Under the pieces are notes generated by a model. It was not told the DNA's origin, ran no database searches, and saw nothing but the letters and a program-made list of their open reading frames with translations. The position numbers were made by a program, and so were the translations under genes. This document shows positions 31,667 to 40,394 of a stretch of 42,318 nucleotides of DNA, piece by piece. Positions within the stretch are counted from its first letter, which is position 1, and every line of letters starts with the position of its first letter. Origin of the DNA: Prochlorococcus sp. AG-363-J23 (GTDB lineage: Bacteria; Cyanobacteriota; Cyanobacteriia; PCC-6307; Cyanobiaceae); assembly GCA_003280245.1 (NCBI GenBank), contig QCFN01000001.1, forward strand, positions 88,300-130,617. Reading direction: 5' to 3'.

Positions 31667-33280
31667 TTGAATCAATTGTTGGATCTGCGTTTGTTTTTTA
31701 GAAGAAGAACGGGAAACTGTGGTTTCTTTTTCTTTTTTCTTAGCCTTATTTCGCTATTTGGTGAATTTTTACCATTAAAAGCAGCCGAACGACTAGAGGT
31801 ACAGCTTGATGGGATGTTGATACCTATATCCATTAGAGATTTGTCTGGTTTGAATGGCACTGAAGAACCATTGTCTTCGGAGCTATCAGCTTGGTTAAAT
31901 CTCATGGAACCGGAAAGTCGCGCAGGCCTACTAAAGCTATTAAAAGCACCTTTGCTTAAAGAAAGAAGTATGGGGAGGCAAATGCTTCGTAGTTGGGCTG
32001 GTCAAGAACTCCTAGATGAGATTAGTGATCTTATAAGTGTTGATGAAGATATGAGTGGTCAAATCGTTTTTAAAACTATGGAGACTTTGCTTGATAGTCA
32101 GCCAGAAATAACTACGTTAGATCTTCTTGAAGCCTTGCCTGCTCAAAAAATTCGTCTTGATTTAGATGGTCTACTTCATTTAGCAGATAGATGGAGATTT
32201 CAACTTAAACAACAGCAAAAGCTTGTCTCTATTCTTGCTAGCCTTCCTTCGAAATCAGTTGATTCGAGTCAATTAAATACTTCATTGGAAAATTCTGGTG
32301 TTTCACCTAAGAGATTCCCTCTTTTTGTACCTCATAGAGAAAATCCTCTTGACTTAGAACTTTGGAGACCATTTGCAGGAACCCCTATAAGAAAAAGTTG
32401 GATTATTTTAATGCCTGGTTTAGGAGGGACACAGCATCAATTTCGATGGTTGGCAAAAAGTCTTAGTGAGAATGGATGGCCGGCTGTTGTTTTAGAGCAC
32501 CCTGGTAGTGATGCAGAAGCAGTTAAAGCCCTGATTGAGGGAAGAAAACCTGCTCCTGGTGCTGAGGTTTTGCCAGATCGAATAGCTGATATGAAATCAG
32601 TTGTAAAGGCGAGAAACAAGGGGCTTTTTTTTGTCCCCGGCGAGAAAGTAGTTTTGATGGGACATTCGCTTGGGGCTTTAACTGCTTTATTGGCTTCTGG
32701 CTCACCTCCTGAGCTTGGTTTGGCATCTCGATGTAAAAATGCACTTGATGATTTGTCTCTTACAAATCTTTCTCAACTGATGCAATGTCAGTTAGTAGAT
32801 GTGAAATTAAAGAATCACAGTCCAGTAAAAGATTTGCAAGCGATTGTTGCTTTAAATAGTTTTGGTAGTCTACTTTGGCCTCGAAATTGGCAAACTTCTT
32901 TAAGAATCCCAGTCTTATTTACTGGAGGTACACTGGATTTGGTTACCCCTCCACTCCGCGAACAATTAGGTTTGTTTCTATCCAGCCCTATTCATGGCAA
33001 TAGTCGAGTTTTATTGATAGAGGGTGCTAGTCATTTTTCGGTAATAAGGATGGAGGATGATAAGGAAACACTTAATAATAATGATCTATTTCGCCTTGGG
33101 AAAGAACTTGTTGGTGTACATCCCTTTAGTGTTCAGAAAATACTTGCATCTGAAATTATAAAATTCCTGATGGAAACGGAAGAAAATAAGACTTTTGTTT
33201 CTACAGAAAGTTTCGAATTTAACAACCTGAGATTTCACCGCTTAAACCGCAATACGGTTGATAAGTTATTGAAAATTTAA
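31667..33280 (+). CDS. Alpha/beta hydrolase with DUF1400-like N-terminus
   Basis: A 537-residue protein, from a TTG at 31667 since no good in-frame ATG precedes the hydrophobic signal-like segment (CGFFFFFLSLISLFG). Residues about 40-200 resemble the cyanobacterial DUF1400 domain (PF07176). The hydrolase part has the oxyanion-type LMPGLGGTQHQF, nucleophile elbow GHSLG (Ser334) and GASHFSVI with the likely catalytic His; the acid may be in GTLDLVTPP. It is likely exported and may be a lipase or esterase; the substrate is unknown. It ends overlapping the convergent permease gene by four bases. Confidence 0.8.
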   Translation: MNQLLDLRLFFRRRTGNCGFFFFFLSLISLFGEFLPLKAAERLEVQLDGMLIPISIRDLSGLNGTEEPLSSELSAWLNLMEPESRAGLLKLLKAPLLKERSMGRQMLRSWAGQELLDEISDLISVDEDMSGQIVFKTMETLLDSQPEITTLDLLEALPAQKIRLDLDGLLHLADRWRFQLKQQQKLVSILASLPSKSVDSSQLNTSLENSGVSPKRFPLFVPHRENPLDLELWRPFAGTPIRKSWIILMPGLGGTQHQFRWLAKSLSENGWPAVVLEHPGSDAEAVKALIEGRKPAPGAEVLPDRIADMKSVVKARNKGLFFVPGEKVVLMGHSLGALTALLASGSPPELGLASRCKNALDDLSLTNLSQLMQCQLVDVKLKNHSPVKDLQAIVALNSFGSLLWPRNWQTSLRIPVLFTGGTLDLVTPPLREQLGLFLSSPIHGNSRVLLIEGASHFSVIRMEDDKETLNNNDLFRLGKELVGVHPFSVQKILASEIIKFLMETEENKTFVSTESFEFNNLRFHRLNRNTVDKLLKI

Positions 33281-34296
33281 TAACTTATCCTTGGATCAAT
33301 GAATGCAATCAATAAATCAATAATTATGCTAATCATCACAACTAAGCTAGAGATAACAACAACAATCCCTTGAACTACTGGGTAATCCCTTTGGTTTATT
33401 GCTTCTTGAAGGCGCATTGCTATACCAGGCCATGAAAAGGTAACTTCAATTAGTAGTGCTCCACCAACTAAAGAGGCAATAGTCAAGCCTGTAATAGTCA
33501 GAACAGGTAGTAGAGCATTTGGAAGGGCATGACGGAAAATAATTCGATTTTCAGTTAGCCCTCTACTTTTGGCTGCTTCAACATGATCTGTTTTGAGTGC
33601 ACGATCCATGTTTAATCGAATTGATCGGCTGAGGACACCACTTATGAGTATTCCTAAAGTGGTTGCAGGCAAAATTAAGTGTCTTATGGCTCCTTTGAGA
33701 GCTATTAAATTCCCACTGGTTATGCTATCAAGAAGATAAAAACCGCTTCCGCTCGGTGGATGTATGCCAGGGGGAAACCTCCCACCTACTGGAAGCCACC
33801 CTAGTTTTACAGCAAATACTAGTTGTATTACCATTGCAGCCCAAAAAGGTGGTATTGCATAAGTGCTTATTCCATATAAACGTCCGCTTAAGTCATTTTT
33901 ACTACCTGGTTTTTTAATTCCACAAAATCCTATTAATCCACCTAATATAAGCGCAATCACAAATGCTGTAAATCCTAGTTCAATACTTGCGGGAAGTGCT
34001 TCTTTTATGATTTGTTCTACAGGTTCTTGATTGACAAGTGCTTCTCCAAAGTTGCCTTGGATTATGTTGTTTATAAATTCAATATATTGCTTCCAAAGAG
34101 GCAGGTCTAAGCCTAGCTTTGCTCGTAGAGTTGCTCTGGCTAACTCGTCTGCTCTTGTACCTAGTACAGCATCAATTGGATCTCCTGGGGCAACTCTTAA
34201 TAAGATAAATACCATGCTAGCTATAATCCAAAGCATAAATGGCATTAATCCCAATCTTGTTAAGCTGTAGTTAAGCAATTCTTTTGATCTACTCAT
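33277..34296 (-). CDS. Oligopeptide/nickel-type ABC transporter permease (DppB/OppB-like)
   Basis: A 339-residue protein with six predicted helices and the binding-protein-dependent permease signature DHVEAAKSRGLTENRIIFRHALPNALLPVL (EAA loop). The N-terminus MPFMLWIIASMVFILLRVAPGDP is typical of DppB/OppB permeases. It forms the inner-membrane channel with a second permease. Its ATG overlaps the stop of the solute-binding protein gene by one base. No partner permease (DppC-like) or ATPase is in the window. Peptide is the usual substrate, but others occur. Confidence 0.93.
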   Translation of the reverse strand: MSRSKELLNYSLTRLGLMPFMLWIIASMVFILLRVAPGDPIDAVLGTRADELARATLRAKLGLDLPLWKQYIEFINNIIQGNFGEALVNQEPVEQIIKEALPASIELGFTAFVIALILGGLIGFCGIKKPGSKNDLSGRLYGISTYAIPPFWAAMVIQLVFAVKLGWLPVGGRFPPGIHPPSGSGFYLLDSITSGNLIALKGAIRHLILPATTLGILISGVLSRSIRLNMDRALKTDHVEAAKSRGLTENRIIFRHALPNALLPVLTITGLTIASLVGGALLIEVTFSWPGIAMRLQEAINQRDYPVVQGIVVVISSLVVMISIIIDLLIAFIDPRISY

Positions 34297-35933
34297 TAGA
34301 TTTCCTCCTCAAGCAAGTGAAGAAGTAATTGGCCATTCCCATCAAATTTTGGTTTATTGAGATGTGGCTGAACCCAAGCTCTAGGTGCTACTAACCAAAC
34401 AGGAATATATGCTGAACCTTCTGCTGCTAAGCTCTCAATTTTTATTAACTTTTGACGGCGATCTTTGCCTTTTAGTTGATCACTTTTTTTAAGTAATAAC
34501 TCGAGTTCTGGAATTGTCCAAAAACTTCCACTTATTGCAGCTTCTCCTTTTTTGCAGATGTTTTCAGTTGACTCTCTACAGCTAAGTAATGGAGATAAAT
34601 AGGCTTCAGGGTCTGGGTATGAACCTCTCCAGTCAAGTATTACTGCCTGGAAAGCTCCTTGGCCAAGTTGTTTATAAACAGTTGTAGATTCAAGTCCATT
34701 CAGTTCAATAGCTAGACACTGTGGAAGGTTTTGTTTGACGTGAGCTTGCCATGTAAGTCCTAAGAGTTTATCTGCTGGGACATTAGATCTGAATGTTAAA
34801 GGAAATCTGTATTGCTTCTTTTCGCAGTAGCCTGCTCTTTTAAAAAAATCTTTGGCCATTTTTAAGTTATATTTTGGCCAAGTGTCGTTATTTGTAAGAT
34901 CTAAACTTGGAGGTATTAATGACCTTAAAGGCTTTCTTTGTCCATAGCTAACTCTTTGAGAAACCAGGCTTCTATTTAAACTAAAATTTAAGGCCTTACG
35001 TAAATATGGATTATTTAGAGGCTTCTTATTTGTTCTTAGAGTTATATAGCCTATTTCAAGAGCAGGACCTTCTTCTGTTTTTAAGGTTCCTTCTTGAGAT
35101 AGCTTATTTAGTGCAAGTCGATGGTCCTCATCTATTGAGTCTGAAACCAAAGCATCAACTTCTCCTGTTTTTATTGCTCCGAATAGGGCTGAAGAAGTAT
35201 TTAAGTGAACAATATCTATGCCAGAATTCCTTGGTTTATCTCCCCAATATTGATTGAAAGGTTCAAGACTTATTTGCTGAGGTGAGAAGGATTCTAATTT
35301 ATAGGGACCTGTACCTATAAACTGCTTATTTAAAAACTTGGATTTAAAATTGTAATAACCCTTGGGTGATACTGGTGTTAGATTGATAGAGCTAAGAAGC
35401 TTATTTAATGAAGAAGAAGGTCTTTCTAGACTAATGCTTAGCAAGTATTTTTCTATAGCCTTAACAGATTTAATTCGATCACTAACTAAATAATTCATTG
35501 TTCCAATATCCATAAACCTCTTAATGCTAAATACCATTGAATTTGCATTAAATTTACTTCCATCGTGAAAAATAACATCATCTCGCAATGGAATTTTTAT
35601 TGTTAGACCGTTGTCGCTGATGGATGGCAATTGTTTTGCTAGAACAGGCTCCAACTGACCATCTGTCTTGACTCTGTAAAGAGGATCTCCTAGTGCATTA
35701 AGTATTCTAAGTGCTCCATATGTACTTGCTTGGGCTGGATCTAGTGAAATAACCTTGCTTGCACTTGCAACTATTAATCTGCTGCTCTTTCTTATAGGCT
35801 GGCATGACAATTGTGTTGTTGAGAGGATTAGAAGAGCTAGAGAACTTACTGACTCGCGAGAAAAAACTTTTTTTTTGATTTCAAAATTTATTGATAGAAA
35901 GCATTCTCTAATAAATTTTACAATTTTCGCCAT
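34296..35933 (-). CDS. ABC transporter solute-binding lipoprotein (SBP family 5)
   Basis: A 545-residue extracytoplasmic binding protein. The N-terminus has a basic start and a hydrophobic segment (SLALLILSTTQLSC) ending at a candidate lipidated Cys. IVASASKVISLDPAQAS, PLYRVKTDG and IPLRDDVIFHDGSKFNANSMVFSIKRF match family 5 peptide/nickel-binding proteins (SBP_bac_5). The N-terminal extension before the signal is somewhat long, so an internal start is possible. It is in an operon with the permease downstream (1-base overlap) and a 60-residue gene upstream (overlapping stop and start). Confidence 0.92.
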   Translation of the reverse strand: MAKIVKFIRECFLSINFEIKKKVFSRESVSSLALLILSTTQLSCQPIRKSSRLIVASASKVISLDPAQASTYGALRILNALGDPLYRVKTDGQLEPVLAKQLPSISDNGLTIKIPLRDDVIFHDGSKFNANSMVFSIKRFMDIGTMNYLVSDRIKSVKAIEKYLLSISLERPSSSLNKLLSSINLTPVSPKGYYNFKSKFLNKQFIGTGPYKLESFSPQQISLEPFNQYWGDKPRNSGIDIVHLNTSSALFGAIKTGEVDALVSDSIDEDHRLALNKLSQEGTLKTEEGPALEIGYITLRTNKKPLNNPYLRKALNFSLNRSLVSQRVSYGQRKPLRSLIPPSLDLTNNDTWPKYNLKMAKDFFKRAGYCEKKQYRFPLTFRSNVPADKLLGLTWQAHVKQNLPQCLAIELNGLESTTVYKQLGQGAFQAVILDWRGSYPDPEAYLSPLLSCRESTENICKKGEAAISGSFWTIPELELLLKKSDQLKGKDRRQKLIKIESLAAEGSAYIPVWLVAPRAWVQPHLNKPKFDGNGQLLLHLLEEEI

Positions 35934-36115
35934 TATCTATGTTTATCTGAGCATAGTGAAATTTGTTGCATAGAAACTTCAAATACTGGTGACCCCTCGG
36001 GGAGCAAAGGCCAGCGTCTTATCCAGCATTTATTGTGTTCATTGTCGATTCCTATTACTTGAAAGCTTTCTTCTCCTGTTTGGAGTCGAATACAGTCGCC
36101 TTGATTCAGATTCAT
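35933..36115 (-). CDS. Conserved 60-residue protein upstream of the transporter
   Basis: A 60-residue soluble protein with SH3-like composition: GDCIRLQTGEESFQVIGIDNE, KCWIRRWPLLPEGSPVFEV, i.e. short beta-strands with Trp and Gly-turns. I recall similar short proteins in marine picocyanobacteria but no named function. Its stop overlaps the solute-binding protein ATG (TAATG), so it is probably the first gene of that operon. It may be a small accessory or nucleic-acid-binding factor; this is not shown. Confidence 0.65.
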   Translation of the reverse strand: MNLNQGDCIRLQTGEESFQVIGIDNEHNKCWIRRWPLLPEGSPVFEVSMQQISLCSDKHR

Positions 36116-36181
36116 TTCGTTTCACAAATTTATGAATGCTGAAATTTGAGCACTTCTCAACAATAGCCAATAAAACCAGTT

Positions 36182-36262
36182 TTATCCTCCTTGATCGTCA
36201 TCTTCAGATAGTTCTTCTAAGTACTTTTTGCAATTTTTAGAAATCCATTTATAGGCATCCAA
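36182..36262 (-). CDS. Possible 26-residue ORF overlapping the hom stop
   Basis: A leftward TTG at 36262 opens 26 codons ending at 36182, overlapping the last 14 bases of hom. The product is soluble with a basic/aromatic start (AYKWISKNCKKYLEEL) and an acidic end (SEDDDQGG). It is only tentative; the charge pattern is orderly, but the start and length are weak evidence. Confidence 0.28.
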   Translation of the reverse strand: MDAYKWISKNCKKYLEELSEDDDQGG

Positions 36263-37565
36263 GGTGTGAGACTAATTCTTTTATTTCAGGGAGTGCCTTG
36301 ATAGCTTCTAATGCTTTCTGCATTTGATTTTGCCTGACCTTATGTGTGATTACAACAATCTCGGCTCCTTGGTCAGAAGCATTAAATTGAACTATTGATT
36401 GAATAGAGACCTCCCTATCGCCAAAGTGACTGCCTATCCGACCAATCACTCCAGGTGTGTCTTGTGCGGTAAATCGAACATAATTCTTCTGGCAAATTTC
36501 GGATTGATTAACCAAATGACAATCTCTCCAGCTATTAGCAGCTAGTAGAGGATCTAAATCTCCACCAGAATGCATTACTTGATAAATGCCTGCAATGTTT
36601 AGAATATCGGCAACTACAGCTGATGCTGTTGGGCCAGACCCTGCTCCAGGTCCAAAGAACATTACTTCGCCAATAGGATCTCCTTCAATGAGTATTGCGT
36701 TGTTAACTCCATTTACGCCTGCCAGCGGATGAGTTAAAGGAATCAGGGTAGGTCTTACATGAACTGCTACAGGCAATGATTTTTCTTGTTGTTTTGAGAG
36801 GGTTGTTCTTTCTGCAATAGCAACAAGCTTGATGACATAGCCAAGTTGTTTAGCAAAGTCGACATCTCTTCTTTGTAATTGGGCTATTCCTTCTGTAGGA
36901 ATAGCTGATCTATTAATTGGACCTCCGAATGCCAGGTTGCTCAGGATTGCGATTTTGTCTGCGGCATCTAATCCTTCAACATCTGCCGTTGGATCTGATT
37001 CTGCATAACCGAGTTCTTTTGCTGTTTGCAGAACCTCTTCATAGCCAATCTCTTCCTGAGACATTCGACTAAGGATGTAGTTGGTAGTGCCATTAATAAT
37101 TCCACTGACTTTGGTGATTCTGTTTCCACCTAAAGATTGCTTTAGGGGCTCAATAATTGGAATTCCTCCGCCAACTGCCGCTTCAATCAGAACGTATACC
37201 CCCGCAGCTGCAGCAGCTATAGCTATCTCTTCGCCATGTCTTGCTATTAATGCTTTGTTGGCTGTTACAACAGATTTTCCTGATGAAATTGCACGCATTA
37301 TTAGTGTTCGTGCCGGTTCTATTCCTCCCATCATCTCAACAACAACTTGTACATTTGGGTCGTCTACAACTTCTTGAGGATTGGTTGTCAGAATATTTCT
37401 CTCTATTTCCACAGATCGAGGGCGATTTAAGTCCCTCACTGCTACGCGGATGATTTGAATTTCTGAAACTAATGGATGACGGCTATCTGGTGTTAGGAGA
37501 ATGTTTGCTACTCCTGCTCCAACCGTTCCAAGGCCAAGTAAGCCAACGCCAATTTTTGTTTGCAT
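36249..37565 (-). CDS. hom: Homoserine dehydrogenase
   Basis: A 438-residue enzyme. The nucleotide-binding GLLGLGTVGAGVAN is at residues 8-21. VVTANKALIARHG and the GGGIPIIEPLKQSL segment with SGIINGTTNYILSRM are hallmarks, as is GYAESDPTADVEGLDAADKIAIL. A C-terminal ACT domain (about residues 360-438, RFTAQDTPGVIGRIG and VSIQSIVQF) suggests feedback regulation by threonine, as in family members. It reduces aspartate semialdehyde to homoserine for methionine and threonine synthesis. Normal length. It follows sufE on the same strand. Confidence 0.97.
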   Translation of the reverse strand: MQTKIGVGLLGLGTVGAGVANILLTPDSRHPLVSEIQIIRVAVRDLNRPRSVEIERNILTTNPQEVVDDPNVQVVVEMMGGIEPARTLIMRAISSGKSVVTANKALIARHGEEIAIAAAAAGVYVLIEAAVGGGIPIIEPLKQSLGGNRITKVSGIINGTTNYILSRMSQEEIGYEEVLQTAKELGYAESDPTADVEGLDAADKIAILSNLAFGGPINRSAIPTEGIAQLQRRDVDFAKQLGYVIKLVAIAERTTLSKQQEKSLPVAVHVRPTLIPLTHPLAGVNGVNNAILIEGDPIGEVMFFGPGAGSGPTASAVVADILNIAGIYQVMHSGGDLDPLLAANSWRDCHLVNQSEICQKNYVRFTAQDTPGVIGRIGSHFGDREVSIQSIVQFNASDQGAEIVVITHKVRQNQMQKALEAIKALPEIKELVSHLGCL

Positions 37566-37599
37566 AACAGTTATTCAGGCTTTGAGTCCCTCTGTGACT

Positions 37600-38061
37600 C
37601 TATGGAGTTGTGGAGGACTTATCTACTGATAAATTTTGGGCCTGAGCTTGCATGCAAAGAAGGATATTGAGAAAGCCATTGGCTCTAGAAGGAGTGAGGC
37701 TGCTATTTAATCCAGTTGCAGTGATAAATCCTGGGTCGATTTGTGTTACTTCTTCAGGTGTGAGATTGCTAAGTCCTTGAATTAATAATGCTAATAACCC
37801 CTTTGTTATTAAGGCATCTGAATCTCCTTCCCACTTGAGTCGACCTTCAACAATTTTGCCACAAACATATACTTGAGAAATGCATCCACTTACTTTGAAT
37901 TCGTTGATTTGTAGTTCTATCGACATTGGAGGCAGCTTTTTCCCAAGCCAAATTACATATTCATAGCGTTTACGAGGATCCTCAGTACTACTTAGCCGAC
38001 TTACGATTTTATCAAGAGCTTTGCTGCCATACATATGATTTGTGGCGAAATTTTCATCCAT
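37600..38061 (-). CDS. sufE: SufE-like cysteine desulfurase partner
   Basis: A 153-residue protein with the SufE core: RYEYVIWLGKKLPP, then FKVSGCISQVYV with Cys60, the sulfur-accepting residue, and WEGDSDALITKGLLALLIQGLSNLTPEEV. It receives sulfane sulfur from SufS and passes it to the SufBCD scaffold for Fe-S assembly. Length and motifs are normal. The start ATG at 38061 has a short extension before the domain. It lies between the periplasmic hypothetical gene and hom, same strand. Confidence 0.94.
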   Translation of the reverse strand: MDENFATNHMYGSKALDKIVSRLSSTEDPRKRYEYVIWLGKKLPPMSIELQINEFKVSGCISQVYVCGKIVEGRLKWEGDSDALITKGLLALLIQGLSNLTPEEVTQIDPGFITATGLNSSLTPSRANGFLNILLCMQAQAQNLSVDKSSTTP

Positions 38062-38142
38062 TAGGCCTCTTGATAGATAAGGACTTGGTATCTAACTCTA
38101 CTCAGTGAGTGGGATTAATCAAAATAGGTGATCTTTTAATAT

Positions 38143-38538
38143 TCATAGATTATAAAAGATTGTTTTTTTATAAGGAAGTGAGGAGATCTTCTGAAACAGG
38201 ATTTTACCCGAACGAATTGGAATCATTAGATAATCTCTGTGTCCAGGTCCCCCATCTATTTGTACATTTATTTTCCCTGAATCAAGATAGGGTAAATTTA
38301 AAATAAGGTTTCCAAGGTGATTGGTCTGACCCAATTCAATCACTGGAAGACTTTCTTGGTTGAGAATGCTTATAACGGCACCTTCTACTGGCTCGCCATT
38401 TGAGAACCGGCTTGAAAGTCGAACTTTTCCATTCTCAAAAGTTACTTCGCTCTGGATTGAGTGGGCCTTGTATGGATTGGTTGTAAATAGAAAAACTGAA
38501 GTAAGTAGAAATTGAAAAGGTCTTCTTAATATGAGCAT
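38143..38538 (-). CDS. Exported hypothetical protein
   Basis: A 131-residue protein with a basic N-terminus and a hydrophobic segment (FQFLLTSVFLFTT), likely a signal peptide cleaved near residue 26. The mature part is beta-rich (RLSSRFSNGEPVEGAVISIL, LGQTNHLGNLILNLP), like a small Ig- or carboxypeptidase-regulatory-like fold. GGPGHRDYLMIPI near the C-terminus is a distinctive His/Arg turn. No family is named with confidence. It follows the FthC gene by 32 bases, probably in the same transcript. Confidence 0.6.
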   Translation of the reverse strand: MLILRRPFQFLLTSVFLFTTNPYKAHSIQSEVTFENGKVRLSSRFSNGEPVEGAVISILNQESLPVIELGQTNHLGNLILNLPYLDSGKINVQIDGGPGHRDYLMIPIRSGKILFQKISSLPYKKTIFYNL

Positions 38539-38570
38539 AATCCTATTAGCGATTTTGTTCTTTAAGTGGA

Positions 38571-39143
38571 TTACTCTATAGTATTTGTAAGTAAATGTTT
38601 AATGCCTTTTTCCGTAATCCAGCCGTCAAAGGCAATATCCCATGGGTCTTTTGGCAGGGGAGAATTTGTATAACATTCCTGTGGTAACACTGCAAAGGCG
38701 GGAATAGAGCGCCATTCTTTATTATTTCTTAGTCGATCATAATAACCACCTCCATAACCTAACCTTATCCCATTTTGATCAATTGCAATTGCAGGGGCCA
38801 AGATTAAACTTATAGATTTTGCTTTGAGAGGTGGATTCATTAGTGGAGCAGGTATATTGACACAGTCTTTATGAAGATCGGAGTTGTCCCATTGATGATA
38901 TTGCATTTGCCCTTTTGAGTTGATCGATGGCAAAGCAAAGTCCAAAATTAAAGAGGTTTTAAGAGGTCTTAGATCTACTTCTCCAGGTAGTGGCCAATAA
39001 ATTCCTATGGTTCCATTAAGCTTATCCTTGGAAATAAGATTATTTAGCTCTTTTCTGACAAAGGTGAAAACACTGCTTTCGACCTTCTTAAGAGCATTCT
39101 CTCTTCTCTGCTTGAAATATTTACGTAGAGATGACTTTTTCAT
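38571..39143 (-). CDS. fthC: 5-formyltetrahydrofolate cyclo-ligase
   Basis: A 190-residue enzyme from the ATG at 39143 (MKKSSLRKYFKQRREN), the usual family start; ATG 39155 would add four residues and overlap the upstream methyltransferase. IGIYWPLPGEVDLRPL, the ILAPAIAIDQNGIRLGYGGGYYDR block and the AVLPQECY segment are family signatures; the GYGGGYYDR loop binds ATP and substrate. It converts 5-formyl-THF to 5,10-methenyl-THF using ATP. Confidence 0.95.
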   Translation of the reverse strand: MKKSSLRKYFKQRRENALKKVESSVFTFVRKELNNLISKDKLNGTIGIYWPLPGEVDLRPLKTSLILDFALPSINSKGQMQYHQWDNSDLHKDCVNIPAPLMNPPLKAKSISLILAPAIAIDQNGIRLGYGGGYYDRLRNNKEWRSIPAFAVLPQECYTNSPLPKDPWDIAFDGWITEKGIKHLLTNTIE

Positions 39144-39147
39144 TGTG

Positions 39148-39915
39148 TTAATCATTTTTTAAATACCCCCAGCGTCCAAATAATGGAAGTCTTATTTCAA
39201 TATTCTCTAGTTGATTTGGCCAGATGTTTAAAAGTTCAGCTTCCAAAACTTTTGGTAAATTACTTTTTGTTTTCTGCCGAATAGCAGACCAAGTTGATAT
39301 AAAACCAATTAATTCTCTAATGTTCAAAGTAAGTGATATATAGAAATCTTCTGGAATATTTTTGCTTTTACCAGGGAAGGGCAATTCCTTATATTTAGTA
39401 TCTACAAGCTTCTTTTCTGGAGGCCATAAATCCTTAAGTCTATTTTTATAGAGATTATCTAACCATGATTGAAGTATAGGAGGAGCACCTTCTATTGGGG
39501 CATAGCCTAGCCATACCATTATTCCTCCTGGACGAATCACTCTTAAGGCTTCAGCGTTAAAGCTATTAATGTCAAACCAGTGAATAGCAGCAGCAACGTT
39601 GATTAAATCAATGCTTTCATTTTTGAGATTAGAGTTTTCTGCGCTTGATACATGGTACTTAATTCTTGAATGCTGCTTTGCAGAATCTATTTGACTAGGA
39701 CTTATGTCAGTAGCGTATACCTGTTGAAAATATTTAGTAAGGGAGACTGTGGCTTGTCCATTTCCGCAACCTACATCCCAGCAGATTTTTCTTTGTAAAG
39801 CTTTACTTGAAAGCCATAAGAAAAAAGAATCAGGATATTTGGGCCGCCAATTTAAGTATTCGTTTGAAAAACCTTCAAACCAACCATTTTTAGGAGTATT
39901 TGAGGGTGTTCTCAT
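39148..39915 (-). CDS. SAM-dependent methyltransferase, class I
   Basis: A 255-residue protein with a clear class I fold: WDVGCGNGQATVSL (residues 46-59, SAM motif I), VYATDISPSQID (motif II), IDLINVAAAIHWFD (motif IV) and EALRVIRPGGIMVWLGY. The C-terminal half is less typical and may bind the acceptor. Substrate unknown; the family includes ubiquinone- and trans-aconitate-like methyltransferases. It is three bases after the ruvC stop and overlaps or abuts fthC, so co-transcribed. Confidence 0.85.
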   Translation of the reverse strand: MRTPSNTPKNGWFEGFSNEYLNWRPKYPDSFFLWLSSKALQRKICWDVGCGNGQATVSLTKYFQQVYATDISPSQIDSAKQHSRIKYHVSSAENSNLKNESIDLINVAAAIHWFDINSFNAEALRVIRPGGIMVWLGYAPIEGAPPILQSWLDNLYKNRLKDLWPPEKKLVDTKYKELPFPGKSKNIPEDFYISLTLNIRELIGFISTWSAIRQKTKSNLPKVLEAELLNIWPNQLENIEIRLPLFGRWGYLKND

Positions 39916-39918
39916 TAA

Positions 39919-40392
39919 TTAATTTATTTGCTGGTGATACCAACCTGTAAGGGCTATTGCAAGTGCGTCTGCTGCATCATCAGGTCTTGGTGGCTTTTCA
40001 AGATTTAGTTCTCGCATAACGCCATCAAGAACTTCACTTTTGTCTGCTCTACCAGACCCTGATAAGGCAAGTTTTATTTGCATAGGAGGAAACTCTTGTA
40101 TTGGTATTTCAAAGCTAGCAAGGGTCATCATTATTACCCCTCTTGCCTGCACAACGCTTATTGTTGTGCTTGATTTGTAGAAAAAGAATTTTTCTACAGC
40201 TGCTATATCCGGCTTCCAAGTGTCAATTAAATTACCTAAGTCTTTAGCAATCTCAACTAGTCGCTTGCTTTCTTGTTGAGTTGCCTCAGTTCGTATAATT
40301 CCACAATCAAGCATTTTTTGCTGATTATTTGATGTTTCTATTAGGCCATAACCAACTCTAGCTAATCCCGGATCGATCCCTAATATTATCAA
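39919..40392 (-). CDS. ruvC: Crossover junction endodeoxyribonuclease RuvC
   Basis: A 157-residue Holliday-junction resolvase. The acidic tetrad is visible: Asp7 (LGIDPG), Glu67 (AAVEKFFF), Asp139 and Asp142 ([11 protein letters not shown]). [13 protein letters not shown] is another family signature. It cuts Holliday junctions with the RuvAB motor during homologous recombination. The start is TTG at 40392, the only position that keeps the canonical MIILGIDPG-type beginning. It is two bases after the chlI stop, so probably translationally coupled. Confidence 0.96.
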   Translation of the reverse strand: MIILGIDPGLARVGYGLIETSNNQQKMLDCGIIRTEATQQESKRLVEIAKDLGNLIDTWKPDIAAVEKFFFYKSSTTISVVQARGVIMMTLASFEIPIQEFPPMQIKLALSGSGRADKSEVLDGVMRELNLEKPPRPDDAADALAIALTGWYHQQIN

Positions 40393-40394
40393 GA

